The notes beneath the pieces were generated by a model. The model did not search any database and was not told the DNA's origin. It saw nothing but the letters and a program-made list of their open reading frames with translations. From Stomatobaculum sp. F0698 (GTDB taxonomy: Bacteria; Bacillota; Clostridia; Lachnospirales; Lachnospiraceae), in assembly GCF_030644385.1 (NCBI RefSeq), contig NZ_CP130060.1, positions 1,922,001-1,986,000 of the forward strand: DNA of 64,000 nt. The letters run 5' to 3'. Position 1 is the stretch's first letter, and each line of letters opens with the position of its first letter. Below are positions 36,844-45,656 of this stretch, piece after piece. Both the position numbers and the translations under genes were made by a program.

Positions 36844-36882
36844 GGATTGTCTTCTCGCCTTCAACAATAGTGGACTATCGCA

Positions 36883-36911
36883 ATAATACACTACTCCTCT
36901 ATGCATTGCAA
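36883..36911 (-). promoter_or_regulatory. Promoter of ABC/permease/Ere operon
   Basis: On the minus strand: TTGCAA (36911-36906), 17-bp spacer, TATTAT (36888-36883). Start near 36876, leader about 110 nt with two overlapping hairpins. Confidence 0.6.
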
Positions 36912-37002
36912 GCACATTTGTCGCTGCGACGCTCCGGCTGCCTTATCGCTCCCGAAGAAACGAATTCCCTTCGGAAGATGAGAACAGAGAACGAATCTTC
37001 GC

Positions 37003-37034
37003 AAAAAAAAGAGAGAGCGCTCTCGCGCTCTCTC
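37003..37034 (-). terminator. Terminator of cold-shock gene
   Basis: A 10-bp perfect stem (gagagagcgc and gcgctctctc) with loop tctc, followed by T8 on the minus strand. Confidence 0.9.
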
Positions 37035-37093
37035 CTGTTCCATCTCAGTTGTATCGCTTGCCGCAGCTTATTTAGCCCTCGTGTGGGATAAGC

Positions 37094-37300
37094 TTACTGA
37101 ACAGCCGTTACGTTGACTGCCTGCGGTCCTCTGTTGCCGTCTGCAACTTCAAACGTGACCTTCTGGCCGTCCTCAAGGGTCTTGTAGCCCTCAGAGTTGA
37201 TGCCGGAGAAGTGAACGAAGATCTCGCTCTTATCAGCATCGTCCGTGATGAAACCATAACCCTTCGTTGCGTTGAACCACTTAACTGTTCCGTTGTGCAT
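37094..37300 (-). CDS. Cold-shock protein (CspA/CspB family)
   Basis: The 68-aa single cold-shock domain shows both RNA-binding motifs: RNP1-type GYGFITDD and RNP2-type IFVHFS. It starts [14 protein letters not shown] and ends [14 protein letters not shown]. It binds single-stranded nucleic acids and keeps mRNA unfolded at low temperature. The ATG at 37300 follows GGAGG. The long leader (about 125 nt) and strong promoter are typical for the family. Confidence 0.97.
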   Translation of the reverse strand: MHNGTVKWFNATKGYGFITDDADKSEIFVHFSGINSEGYKTLEDGQKVTFEVADGNRGPQAVNVTAVQ

Positions 37301-37431
37301 TTTCTGCCTCCATGAAATAAAAAATAATCCGTAATCCCCCGGGGCAACAAAGCGCGCCACAACTCGACCATGGATGGAACTGCATGATCTCCGCCGTCGC
37401 GCGTATCCGTGTCCACTCAAATCACAATGTA

Positions 37432-37460
37432 ACTATAGCAAACATTATGATGCGTGTCAA
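37432..37460 (-). promoter_or_regulatory. Promoter of cold-shock gene
   Basis: On the minus strand: perfect TTGACA (37460-37455), 17-bp spacer, TATAGT (37437-37432). It gives an mRNA leader of about 125 nt before ATG 37300, long enough for cold-regulated folding. Confidence 0.8.
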
Positions 37461-37530
37461 TGCACTTTTTGGCTTTTTCTGTATTGTTTTCACATTTTTC
37501 CGGCGGCCGTTTGTTAAAAATTGTACAATT

Positions 37531-38523
37531 TCACGGACAATAGTCTGTCAAATCACCGCCGCACAGCAACAACTCAACCGCAAGCTGGTCGCTTAAACGC
37601 CCGGATTTGTAGGCGCTTTCCAAATTTGCCGCGCGCCGCTCGGCCGCAACGAGACCGCCGAGGGACTGCTGCCGCCCCATTTGCAGCAGTTTCCGCACCA
37701 GCCACTGCGGCTGTGCGCTGAGCTCCGCAATCTCCTTTTCCCGCTTGCCTTCCGCCGCAAAGGCTTTGACAAGACGCAATTGGCGGTATTGCCGACTCAA
37801 CATAGAGAGAATGCGCCCGGGTGGCTCTTTGAGCGACAAGAGGTCGCTGTAAAGTGCAAGTGCCTGCGCGGTCTTCCGTTCACAGCTCGCCGCAATCATA
37901 TCGAAGATGCGGTTTTCCACCGAGACCGAAGCAATTGCCGTGACATCCTCCCGCGTGACCACTTCCCGTTCGCCGAGATAGGCAATCAGCTTCTCGAGCT
38001 CTCCGCTGAGCGCTTCCATGTCTCCGCCGACCTGGGATAAAAAGCGCTCCAAAACCGACTCCTGAATTTTCTTGCCGCTCCGCAGCAGATAGCGCGCGGC
38101 CCAGAGCTTTAAATCCCGCTCGGAGGGATGTTCGCATTCGACCACCGCTCCGTGCTTTTGAAGCGCCTTATAAAGCCTGCCGCGCTTATCCACCGCGCGC
38201 TCGGAGAAGACCAGGAGCGTGCTCTCGGGCAAAGCCGGGATATAATCCGCGAGCTTATCCGCACTCCTTTGAAAGAGTCCGCTCTCCTCGACAAAGACGA
38301 GACGCCGCTCCGCAAAGAAGGGCAGGGTATCCGCCGCAGCAATGATGTTGTCTTCGCTCGCCGCCTCTTCCTGAAGCAGGCTCGCATTCATACCGTCTGT
38401 CCTGAACCGAGAAAAAAAACGGGCCTTATAATTCCTGCGGAGATAGCTTTCCTCTCCGCAAAGAAGATAGGCCCGCGAGAGCGCACCGCTTTTCAGTGCG
38501 CTCTCAAGTTCTGCTGTACTCAC
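37531..38523 (-). CDS. holA: DNA polymerase III subunit delta
   Basis: The 330-aa protein is the clamp-loader delta subunit. Family marks are the N-terminal AYLLCGEESYLRRNYKARFF, SLLQEEAASEDNIIAAADTLPFFAERRLVFVEES and the C-terminal FDMIAASCERKTAQALALYSDLL and RILSMLSRQYRQLRLVK. It opens the beta clamp together with the dnaX product, which is encoded 8 kb away. It starts with GTG that overlaps the TGA of the deacetylase gene (GTGA), so translation is coupled. A weak palindrome with T-run (about 37505-37526) follows. Confidence 0.95.
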   Translation of the reverse strand: MSTAELESALKSGALSRAYLLCGEESYLRRNYKARFFSRFRTDGMNASLLQEEAASEDNIIAAADTLPFFAERRLVFVEESGLFQRSADKLADYIPALPESTLLVFSERAVDKRGRLYKALQKHGAVVECEHPSERDLKLWAARYLLRSGKKIQESVLERFLSQVGGDMEALSGELEKLIAYLGEREVVTREDVTAIASVSVENRIFDMIAASCERKTAQALALYSDLLSLKEPPGRILSMLSRQYRQLRLVKAFAAEGKREKEIAELSAQPQWLVRKLLQMGRQQSLGGLVAAERRAANLESAYKSGRLSDQLAVELLLCGGDLTDYCP

Positions 38524-39713
38524 TTTTTCTTATGGAAGGAACCGTAGCTGTGTCCCGCCTGCATCGTAACACCGCGTGCCGCAGCCATTTCACTCACGGT
38601 GACCAGCTGATAGCCGCGCTTCGTGAGCTCCGGAATTAAGCGCTCCGCAGCCGCCGCACTCTGCGCATAGATGCTGTGCATGAGGATGATGTCGCCGTCC
38701 TTCACCTGGCTCAGAACAACATTGACCGTGTTATCCGCATTCTTTGTCTTCCAGTCCAGGGTATCGATATCCCAGAGGGTCGCCGAATAGCCCATTGCCG
38801 CAAGCGTGGGACGCGCCTGACCGCCGAGCGAACCGTAGGGCGGGCGTACCAGCGTCGCAGTCTGGCCGGTTGCCTCCTTGATGGCGCGATTGGTCTTCTC
38901 AATGGATTCTCTCACCGCAGCGCCGCTGAGCTTTGCGAGGTTCTCGTGCGCCCAACTGTGGTTGCCGAGTTCCATGCCGTCCTGTGCCATGCGCTGCACG
39001 GTCTTCTGATAGCGCGGAACCAAGTTTCCGACCATGAAGAAGGTTGCGCGGCCGCCGTTTGCCTCAAGTGCCGAGAGTATCTGTGCATCGTACTTGCTCG
39101 GTCCGTCGTCAAAGGTCAGAGCGATCATGGGGCGGTTCGGGTCCACCTGCCGCACCGTTGCCGGTGCCACTTCCGCGGGCGTCTCACCCTTCTTGACCAC
39201 CGCAATGCGCACGCCGTCAATGTGGGTTCCCACGCCGACCTTGCCCGCGTCCTGACCGTTCGTAACCCAGTCGAGCCACTGGCCGTTCACCTGTGCCTTG
39301 GTGTATACATCGTAGGAAGACGCAAGTTCTCCGTTCAGCCAGACGCGCACCCCCTCGAGCGGAGCTGTTCCGCCCTCCACGCCTGCAACCGCACCGTTTT
39401 CCTTGACGCCGGTCCAACCGCTGCCGCTCACATTGACCTGGTACTTAATGGTCCCCGACATTCCGGACGGCTGCTCTCTGAGCGCCGCGCGAAATGCCGT
39501 CGGGTAGGTCCCCGTGCGGCTCAGGTAGTGATTGTCCTCGGTCCAACCGGTCCAACCCTGTCCCTTGTACTCCATCTCATAGGCGAGGACAACCTTGCCT
39601 TCTTCCGCGTGAACCGGTGCGGTGAGATCTCCCGAAACATTGCTCATACCAAGCGCCATTGCAAACGAAAGTGCCACTGCAGCAATGCGCCGAAAAATAG
39701 TCTGTCTTATCAT
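38520..39713 (-). CDS. Secreted polysaccharide deacetylase with hydrophobic-W repeats
   Basis: The 397-aa protein has a signal peptide (residues 1-36, ..TAPVHA) and an N-terminal part of three clostridial hydrophobic-W (ChW) repeats (GQGWTGWTEDNH, GSGWTGVKENGAVAG, NGQWLDWVTNGQ). A NodB deacetylase domain (residues about 190-385) follows. ALTFDDGPS supplies the catalytic Asp and metal Asp, NHSWAH the metal His pair, RPPYGS the arginine motif, and DIILMHSIY the last His. It probably de-N-acetylates peptidoglycan outside the cell, raising lysozyme resistance. It is transcribed from an extended -10 promoter and is coupled to holA. Confidence 0.92.
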   Translation of the reverse strand: MIRQTIFRRIAAVALSFAMALGMSNVSGDLTAPVHAEEGKVVLAYEMEYKGQGWTGWTEDNHYLSRTGTYPTAFRAALREQPSGMSGTIKYQVNVSGSGWTGVKENGAVAGVEGGTAPLEGVRVWLNGELASSYDVYTKAQVNGQWLDWVTNGQDAGKVGVGTHIDGVRIAVVKKGETPAEVAPATVRQVDPNRPMIALTFDDGPSKYDAQILSALEANGGRATFFMVGNLVPRYQKTVQRMAQDGMELGNHSWAHENLAKLSGAAVRESIEKTNRAIKEATGQTATLVRPPYGSLGGQARPTLAAMGYSATLWDIDTLDWKTKNADNTVNVVLSQVKDGDIILMHSIYAQSAAAAERLIPELTKRGYQLVTVSEMAAARGVTMQAGHSYGSFHKKK

Positions 39714-39816
39714 AGCTTTCTCTTCTGCCTCCTCTTCTTAAATATTTCCCCCGTTTTGCCTGAGAAGCACAAAATGCCACGCAACGAAACGCAAGTCTTC
39801 GCGCATGGTAAGCTCC

Positions 39817-39825
39817 ATTATAACA
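39817..39825 (-). promoter_or_regulatory. Extended -10 promoter of deacetylase-holA
   Basis: The minus strand reads TGTTATAAT, a perfect -10 with the TGn extension and no good -35. Start near 39810, leader about 97 nt. Confidence 0.55.
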
Positions 39826-39879
39826 CGTTTCTCTTCCATAACCACCCCTAAAGCGCAAAAGTTTCGACGGAATGCGCTC

Positions 39880-39908
39880 TTGCCCGCCTCCCCGGTAAAT
39901 GTTAGAAT
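39880..39908 (+). promoter_or_regulatory. Promoter of repeat-containing membrane protein gene
   Basis: TTGCCC (39880-39885), 17-bp spacer, TAGAAT (39903-39908). Divergent from the deacetylase promoter about 60 bp away. Confidence 0.6.
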
Positions 39909-39948
39909 GAGAAAAAATACAGACCAGCTATATTTGGAAAGGAGTCCT

Positions 39949-41160
39949 ATGGCCAACGAGGAGCAGAGAAATCCGAATCCGGGTGAAGAAAAGAAACCGG
40001 GCAATGTGGTTCTCTTCTATATTATCCCCTTTCTCCTCATCAATCTCCTGATCTTTTTCTTGGTGACCCTGCGTCCCAAGTTTAAGCTTCATATTGAGGA
40101 GTCTTCCGATTTTCGCACGGCGGAAATCCAAGTGGAGATGCACCCGCGCCTGCCGCTCGCCGCATTTGAGGTCAAGTTGGATGATGCACCGCTGAATCTC
40201 GAGAATCTCGGCGGGGGCCACTATAAGGCCTCGGTCGATAAAAACGGAACTCTGGAAGTCACGGTTCGCTACATCAACGGCATGCACCGCACCCAGTACG
40301 AGCACATAGGCTCCGTGGATGACCAGCCGCCGCTGATTTCGGGTGATGAGCTCGACGGCAATATGTTAACCGTAAGCTTTGACGATCCGCAGTCCGGCAT
40401 TAACTACGACTCCATCTATGCCATGGATGCCGATGAGGAGCGTGTTCTTCCGAGCAGCATCGATGAGAGCGAGAACAAAGCCGTGTTCCAGGTTTTGACC
40501 TCTCGCCTGGAAGTCCATGTGTCCGATAAGCTGGGCCACGAGGCGGTCGCGAACTTCACCGAGCTCGATGCGATGGGGAACGGCGGCGACAACAGCCACG
40601 AGTACCACACCTACGGCACGGATGATAAGACCAAGGAAACCACTGCCGAGGAAGAGAGTTCCGCAGAAAAGAACAGCGGTAAAAGCGGTAAAACGCAGAA
40701 AAAGACGAGCAGCGCGTCAACAACCGCTGCCGCAAGTTCCAAGGCAAAAGAGACTTCCGCTGCCGCTAAGACCACAGCCGCAAGCTCTAAGGCAAAGGAG
40801 ACCTCGGCTGCCGCTAAGACCACGGCAGCAAGTTCCAAGGCAAAGGAGACTTCCGCTGCCGCTAAGACCACGGCGGCAAGCTCCAAGGCAAAGGAGACTT
40901 CCGCTACCGCCAAGACCACGGCAGCAAGTTCCAAAGCAAAGGAGACTTCCGCTGCCGCCAAGACCACGGCAGCAAGCTCCAAGGCAAAGGAGACTTCCGC
41001 TGCAAAGACGAGCAGCAAGGCGAACGCAGTGAATAACAGCGGTGCACCCGCGCCCGGCGAGACCATTTCCGGCGGAAAAAGCGGGCCCTCCGCAACGCGC
41101 GAGAGCAAAAAGAGCGGATCTACCGCAGCCATTCAGACGGTAGAACCTCTGAATCCTTGA
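39949..41160 (+). CDS. Membrane-anchored extracellular protein with Ala/Lys/Thr/Ser tandem repeats
   Basis: The 403-aa protein starts MANEEQRNPNPGEEKKPGN, followed by one membrane span (about 19-41) with the rest probably outside. Residues about 45-210 form a beta-rich part resembling Ig-like surface modules (VEMHPRLPLAAFEVKLDDAP, VTVRYINGMHRTQYEH). A tail of 16-residue units ASSKAKETSAAAKTTA follows (about 262-351), then a polar end. The tail may span the wall, as Ala/Lys/Thr stalks do. No catalytic motif; family not recognised. GGAAAGGAG precedes ATG 39949. It is a single-gene unit with promoter and terminator. Confidence 0.75.
   Translation: MANEEQRNPNPGEEKKPGNVVLFYIIPFLLINLLIFFLVTLRPKFKLHIEESSDFRTAEIQVEMHPRLPLAAFEVKLDDAPLNLENLGGGHYKASVDKNGTLEVTVRYINGMHRTQYEHIGSVDDQPPLISGDELDGNMLTVSFDDPQSGINYDSIYAMDADEERVLPSSIDESENKAVFQVLTSRLEVHVSDKLGHEAVANFTELDAMGNGGDNSHEYHTYGTDDKTKETTAEEESSAEKNSGKSGKTQKKTSSASTTAAASSKAKETSAAAKTTAASSKAKETSAAAKTTAASSKAKETSAAAKTTAASSKAKETSATAKTTAASSKAKETSAAAKTTAASSKAKETSAAKTSSKANAVNNSGAPAPGETISGGKSGPSATRESKKSGSTAAIQTVEPLNP
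40732..41001 (+). repeat. 48-bp in-frame tandem repeat, about 5.6 copies
   Basis: Units start at 40732, 40780, 40828, 40876, 40924 and 40972 (last partial). Each encodes ASSKAKETSAAAKTTA with few synonymous changes and one Ala-to-Thr change in unit four. The near identity suggests recent expansion by slippage or unequal crossing-over, so copy number probably varies between strains. Confidence 0.92.
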
Positions 41161-41180
41161 GTAACCTCGGTTTTCAACAG

Positions 41181-41217
41181 AAAAAAGCTCGAATCCGAAC
41201 GGATTCGAGCTTTTTTT
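41181..41217. terminator. Bidirectional terminator between convergent genes
   Basis: A 16-bp stem (aaaaaagctcgaatcc and its complement) with loop gaac. There is T7 on the plus side and T6 on the minus side, serving the repeat protein gene and cvpA. Confidence 0.92.
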
Positions 41218-41250
41218 GATTTCCGCTTTGCAAGCACGGGAAAGCAAAAT

Positions 41251-41988
41251 TCAGAAAATTCCCTGCCACAGATTGCCGAGCGCGCTCAGCAAGAGGTTAT
41301 TCCGGTAGAGGAAATACACCCAGGGACTTCCTTCAACCTGCCCCAGTATGCCGCTGCCGATCGGCGTATACTGAAAAAGATTCAGGATGAGGAAGCCGAG
41401 CCAGAGGAAAAAGAGTCCCTCCGCCAAGCCGAGTGCGGCTCCCGCGATTTGATTCATGCCGTGAATCACGGGAAGCGAGGTAAATAAATTCAAAAACCGG
41501 AATACACAGTAAAGCAACATGCGAAACAGGAGGAAGAGCAGGGTGAAGCCGAGGTAATTGAGGAGCGTTCTCCCCAAAAAATCCGCGGCATACTGCTGAA
41601 ACCCCGTCGCGCCGACCGCCTGCCAGGCTTCCGAGGTGTTGTTTTCGCGGAGGCCCTGCTTAAAATTATCCGGTATGGGCAGATTTTCAATGACGCGATC
41701 CTGCCCCGCGCTGTCTGCGGTCTGGCGATCCGTCACCGTATCCAAGCCTATTTTTTCGGTAATGTACTGCTCTGCAGCCGCCTGCATCCCCGTGTTTTTT
41801 GCCAAAAAGCTCGCCGTGCTCGGGAGCGCAACCCGAGCAAACAGCGTCGTCAGAATCAAGGCAAGGGCACTCACCGTGAGACGCAGAAAGCCTCTCCGGT
41901 GACCGTCCAGGGTCATTCCGAGCAAAAACAGAGCGATTAAGAGCGTGAACCAATTCCGGTCGAGCCAGGCTGTGACTTGTACCGCCAT
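41251..41988 (-). CDS. CvpA-family membrane protein
   Basis: The 245-aa protein has an N-terminal span (FTLLIALFLLGMTLDGHRRGF) with the family Gly/Arg-rich turn, two central spans (NYLGFTLLFLLFRMLLYCVFRF) and a last span (LAEGLFFLWLGFLILNLF). This is the CvpA (colicin V production) topology; family members are linked to envelope homeostasis. A soluble insert lies at residues 65-130. Its ATG shares one base with the TGA stop of the TPR gene, so the two are translationally coupled and may act together. Confidence 0.85.
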   Translation of the reverse strand: MAVQVTAWLDRNWFTLLIALFLLGMTLDGHRRGFLRLTVSALALILTTLFARVALPSTASFLAKNTGMQAAAEQYITEKIGLDTVTDRQTADSAGQDRVIENLPIPDNFKQGLRENNTSEAWQAVGATGFQQYAADFLGRTLLNYLGFTLLFLLFRMLLYCVFRFLNLFTSLPVIHGMNQIAGAALGLAEGLFFLWLGFLILNLFQYTPIGSGILGQVEGSPWVYFLYRNNLLLSALGNLWQGIF

Positions 41989-44900
41989 CAGCCTAAGAAA
42001 TCCTCTTCTTTCAGGATTAAGAGACCGTCCTTATTATAGCGCTTCGAGAAGAGTCCGCTGAGCCTTCTTCCGAGCGGCGGTCTCTCCGCGTGATCTGCCG
42101 CCTCTTCGATTAAAATTTCCGCATTCTTTCGCGTGAGGCTCACACCGTCTTCCTGTAACAATTCAATTCTCTCATAGAGCGCATTCATGCTCTTTCCGGT
42201 CATGACGCAGTCTATGTTCCGCGCATATGCGGCGGCGTAATTCGCGAAGGCATCCTTCGTCAGGAGTTCATTCTCCTTGGCCCGCCGTCTCTCGGCATCG
42301 AGTTTCGCCCTGTCCTCGGCACGCGGCACCGCCCGCTGCGCGGGACGCTGCACCCCTGCTTCCGCGCGCGCCGCCGGAACTGTCTCCGGCTCGCGGACAA
42401 TGATTTCTTCCGCCACGCGGTTCAAAAGTTCTTCCGCGCGCCGTGCCTCTTCTTCCTTTCGCCGCGCTTCCTCTTCTCTTTCGGCCGCAGCTTTCGCTTC
42501 CGCCGCTGCTTTTGCTTCCGCCGCAACGGCCGCGGCTTCCGCAGCCTTCCGCGCGTTCTCGGCGGCTTCGCGCTCGGCGAGGCGTCTTGCCTCTTCCTCC
42601 GCGCGCCGCGCCTCTTCTTCCTTGCGCCGCGCTTCTTTTGCTTCGAGGGCGGTCTTAACCGCCTCTTCCCGGAGTCGCGCCTCCGCCTCACGGAACTTTG
42701 CCTCCGCGGCAAAGTAAGCCTTTACATCCTCCCGCTTATCCGCGGTGTGGAAAACCGTCTCGACCTCCGGATGCGAAGCGCGAAGTCTGGTGAGCTGCAA
42801 CGGGTTGTCAATGAGAAGGACGGTGCGCATACCGCCGTCGGCCGCAATGAGCTGAATCAGCTCGCTGAGGCTCACATCGCTTAAATCGCCTGCCTCCTCA
42901 ATGATAAGGTCCCGCCCCGCAGTCTTCTCCGCCGAATTTCGAACACCGTAGACATTGAGGCGCTCTGCCTTTACCTTGGCCGCCGGACGCTTAAAGCCGG
43001 TCACGGCCTGCGCCTCCTTGAGGCGCTCCACCGCAGACTGTAAGCCCTCCTCGGGCGTTCTGCCTTCGATCAGCGCATTGAAGGAGCCCGGCGTGCGCAG
43101 CAGTTTGGGCTGCTTCGGCACTTCCCGTCTCAGCTCCGCGCTCTCTTCGGAAGCCTCGCTCTCTGACGCTTCCGCGGACTGCTGCTCCGCAGCGGAGATT
43201 TCTGCCGCGGGCTGCTGATTCGCAGCGACCGCTTCTTCCGCAGGTTGTTTATTCGCAGCAACCGCTTCTTCCGCAGCCTGTTTCGTCGCGGCGGTCGTCT
43301 CTTCCGCGGGACGCTGTTCCGCAACATCCGCGGTTTCCGCGGACTTTGCTTCGCTCGCTTTTTCTTCCGTTCCCGCAGCTCTCACAGCCTCTGCCGCTTC
43401 CGCCTTCGGCGCTTCCTGCGCTTCCGCAGCGACTGCGGGCTTTGCTGCCGCAGCTTCCGGGCTTTCCTTGGCCGTCTCTTCGAGCTCAGGCTTTTTTGCC
43501 GCCTCGATTACACTCTTTTTAATCTGTTCGGCTTCTTTGTCCTGCTCAATCCGACGCAGTGCCGCCTCTTCGCGTGCGAGCTGCTCTCTTCTCTCCTGTG
43601 CCGGGAGCTTCGGCAACACCTTGGTCTCGTCGAGTTTTGCCTCGCGCTGCCGGATGGCCTCCTCGGTCTCGGCCGCGCGTGCTTCGGCGCGCAGCTTTGC
43701 GGCCTCGCTCTCTTCCTCATAGCGCAGGCGATCCACCATGAGCTGTTCCGTTCCCGGGAACTCGGAGGACTCGTTGCGCTCTCCGCTCGAGACCACATAG
43801 TCTCTCGAGAGACGGGCGCTCTCCTCACGATAACGCTGCTCCACGCTGCGCGCATCCTCCTCTGCGGACGGAAGCGCACTCTCCCGAAGCTCTGTCGCTG
43901 TCTCGCGCAACGGTTCTTGCACGGTCTCGGTACTTACCGACGTTGTTGCGACTTTTGCTCTTACACCGTTCCGCTTCTCCTCTTCCAAACGACGGAGGTG
44001 CGCATCGATCTCCGCATCGATATCGTTCTGCGCGGGTGCTTCCTGCGGCTTGGCCGCTTCGGTCCAGGAGGGGATTCCCGTCGAAGCCGCAGCCGGCGTC
44101 TGAAACGTGGGAACATTGCGATAGCGCTCTTCGCTCGGCGCAGCCTGCTGAAGCGGCGCCGGATCATAACTCTCTTCCGGCTGCACAAAAGCCGCAGGCT
44201 GTGTAAACGCTGCGGGCTGCGCAAACGCTGTCGGCTGCGTCACATACTGTTCCGCAAGTGCGGGCGCCGGTTCCATCCCGTACGGCTCTGCCGCGGTCTG
44301 ATACGGCATCTGCGTACCGTACTCTGTCGCCATCATGGGTTGCTGCGCATAGGGTGTCGTGAGCGGTGCCGGTTCGCGCACCGCATTCTGACGCGGCGCG
44401 GTGGGCTGATAGTAAATTTCGCCCTGCAGAATGCTCTGCTGATACTCGTTGAGCGGCTCCCCTTCTCCCTCGGCCTTTAGGCGCAGGGCTTTTTGCACCC
44501 ACTCGCCGGTGCCGAAAAGTATGGTAATGCGGTCGCAGAGGTCCAGGCAGGCTTCCCGCATGCCGGCTCTGTGGTAGAGTTCCGCGAGTTCGTACATCCA
44601 CTCATCGGAGAGTTCCTCGTTCACATACTCCTCAAGCGGCGGCATGAGCTGCTGCGGCTGCGCGCCCTTCGCTTTGAGGATCAGATAGCGAAGCAGCTTT
44701 TGGCGCGTATCCTGCGGCGCAAGTCTCTGAAACTCCTCAAAGCACTCCTCCGCCTCATCAATGCTGTTCACCTTCAGGGCCAGCTGCGTCAGCTTAAAGA
44801 GCAGCCCCCTTCCCATCGGGGTGCGCTCGACCGCCAGAAGCAGAATATCCTTTGCCTCCGCATACATCCCGACCTTTTCATATATCTCGGAGACCTGCGT

Positions 44901-45029
44901 CAGGAGACTTACATTTGACACGCGCCTCCAGTCAATTTTGTCGGCGATTTTCACCGCCGTCTGATAGTCGCCAAGCCCCGCCTGCTTTCGCATCTGCTCT
45001 ACTTTTACGTTCAGTTCGTGCTTGTCCAT
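41988..45029 (-). CDS. Large TPR and coiled-coil protein of unknown function (1013 aa)
   Basis: Residues 1-130 are TPR-like helical repeats (DYQTAVKIADKIDWRRVSN, GMYAEAKDILLLAVERTP). A Pro/Gln/Ala/Tyr-rich low-complexity stretch (about 205-310) and a long charged region with AAEEAVAANKQP repeats follow. A folded island near 640-760 (AEKTAGRDLIIEEAGDLSD, GGMRTVLLIDNPLQLTRL) resembles a degenerate AAA-type Walker-B/sensor-1 segment, without Walker A. Then come a long Arg/Glu/Ala coiled coil (about 775-870, KEEEARRAEEEARR) and a folded C-terminus. The ATG at 45029 follows AAAGGAAG; upstream codons overlap recR. No signal peptide. It sits between recR and cvpA in a replication/repair operon. I do not recognise a named family. 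Confidence 0.8.
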   Translation of the reverse strand: MDKHELNVKVEQMRKQAGLGDYQTAVKIADKIDWRRVSNVSLLTQVSEIYEKVGMYAEAKDILLLAVERTPMGRGLLFKLTQLALKVNSIDEAEECFEEFQRLAPQDTRQKLLRYLILKAKGAQPQQLMPPLEEYVNEELSDEWMYELAELYHRAGMREACLDLCDRITILFGTGEWVQKALRLKAEGEGEPLNEYQQSILQGEIYYQPTAPRQNAVREPAPLTTPYAQQPMMATEYGTQMPYQTAAEPYGMEPAPALAEQYVTQPTAFAQPAAFTQPAAFVQPEESYDPAPLQQAAPSEERYRNVPTFQTPAAASTGIPSWTEAAKPQEAPAQNDIDAEIDAHLRRLEEEKRNGVRAKVATTSVSTETVQEPLRETATELRESALPSAEEDARSVEQRYREESARLSRDYVVSSGERNESSEFPGTEQLMVDRLRYEEESEAAKLRAEARAAETEEAIRQREAKLDETKVLPKLPAQERREQLAREEAALRRIEQDKEAEQIKKSVIEAAKKPELEETAKESPEAAAAKPAVAAEAQEAPKAEAAEAVRAAGTEEKASEAKSAETADVAEQRPAEETTAATKQAAEEAVAANKQPAEEAVAANQQPAAEISAAEQQSAEASESEASEESAELRREVPKQPKLLRTPGSFNALIEGRTPEEGLQSAVERLKEAQAVTGFKRPAAKVKAERLNVYGVRNSAEKTAGRDLIIEEAGDLSDVSLSELIQLIAADGGMRTVLLIDNPLQLTRLRASHPEVETVFHTADKREDVKAYFAAEAKFREAEARLREEAVKTALEAKEARRKEEEARRAEEEARRLAEREAAENARKAAEAAAVAAEAKAAAEAKAAAEREEEARRKEEEARRAEELLNRVAEEIIVREPETVPAARAEAGVQRPAQRAVPRAEDRAKLDAERRRAKENELLTKDAFANYAAAYARNIDCVMTGKSMNALYERIELLQEDGVSLTRKNAEILIEEAADHAERPPLGRRLSGLFSKRYNKDGLLILKEEDFLG

Positions 45030-45048
45030 CCGCTTCCTTTCCGCCTCT

Positions 45049-45645
45049 CTATAGCTCCGTTCTTCCTTCCAAGGCACGCAAGAGCGTGACCTCATCGATA
45101 TATTCCAAATCGCCGCCCACCGGCACGCCGCTCGCAATTCTGGAGACCTTAATGCCCGTCGGCTTGACCAACTTCGCAATGTACATCGCAGTGGTTTCGC
45201 CCTCCAGACTCGGATTGGTCGCGATGATGACCTCTTCCACATCGCCCTCCAGGCGGCGCATCAGCTCTTTCAGCTTGATGTCCGAGGGCCCGATGCCGAG
45301 CATCGGGGAAATGGCACCGTGCAACACATGGTAGACGCCTTCGTATTTTCCTGTTTTCTCATAGGCGGCGAGATCTCTCGTGTTCTCTACCACCATAATC
45401 TGTCTGTGATTGCGCTTGGTACTCTTACAGATGGGGCACAGATCCTCATCCGTCAGCGTAAAACATTCCTTGCAATAGCGCACATTCTGCCGCGCGCTTC
45501 GGATGGCGTCGGTCAGAGACTCGACGCGCTCCGTCGGCATGTTGATGATATGAAACGCAAGGCGCTGCGCGGACTTTCTTCCGACTCCCGGCAGCGCGGA
45601 CAGCTCTTCCATGAGCCTTGTGATTTGTTTGCCGTAGTAGTCCAT
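45049..45645 (-). CDS. recR: Recombination mediator protein RecR
   Basis: The 198-aa protein has an N-terminal HhH (LPGVGRKSAQRLAFHI), a four-Cys zinc site (YCKECFTLTDEDLCPIC) and a Toprim domain (MVVENTRDLAAYEKTG, IIATNPSLEGETTAMYIA). A C-terminal Walker-B-like stretch follows (SRIASGVPVGGDLEYIDE). It works with RecO and RecF to load RecA on gapped DNA. It lies 11 bp after ybaB, the standard dnaX-ybaB-recR order. Confidence 0.98.
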   Translation of the reverse strand: MDYYGKQITRLMEELSALPGVGRKSAQRLAFHIINMPTERVESLTDAIRSARQNVRYCKECFTLTDEDLCPICKSTKRNHRQIMVVENTRDLAAYEKTGKYEGVYHVLHGAISPMLGIGPSDIKLKELMRRLEGDVEEVIIATNPSLEGETTAMYIAKLVKPTGIKVSRIASGVPVGGDLEYIDEVTLLRALEGRTEL

Positions 45646-45656
45646 TGAAAACCTGT

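Noticed and set aside
36766..36882. tRNA or riboswitch in the leader before the ABC/Ere operon
   Set aside because: No cloverleaf or known riboswitch core could be recognised; only the short overlapping hairpins are supported.
40611..41132. Minus-strand frame rich in ELAAVVLAAAEVSF repeats
   Set aside because: It is the mirror of the 48-bp repeat in the plus-strand gene, which has a promoter, ribosome-binding site and membrane anchor.
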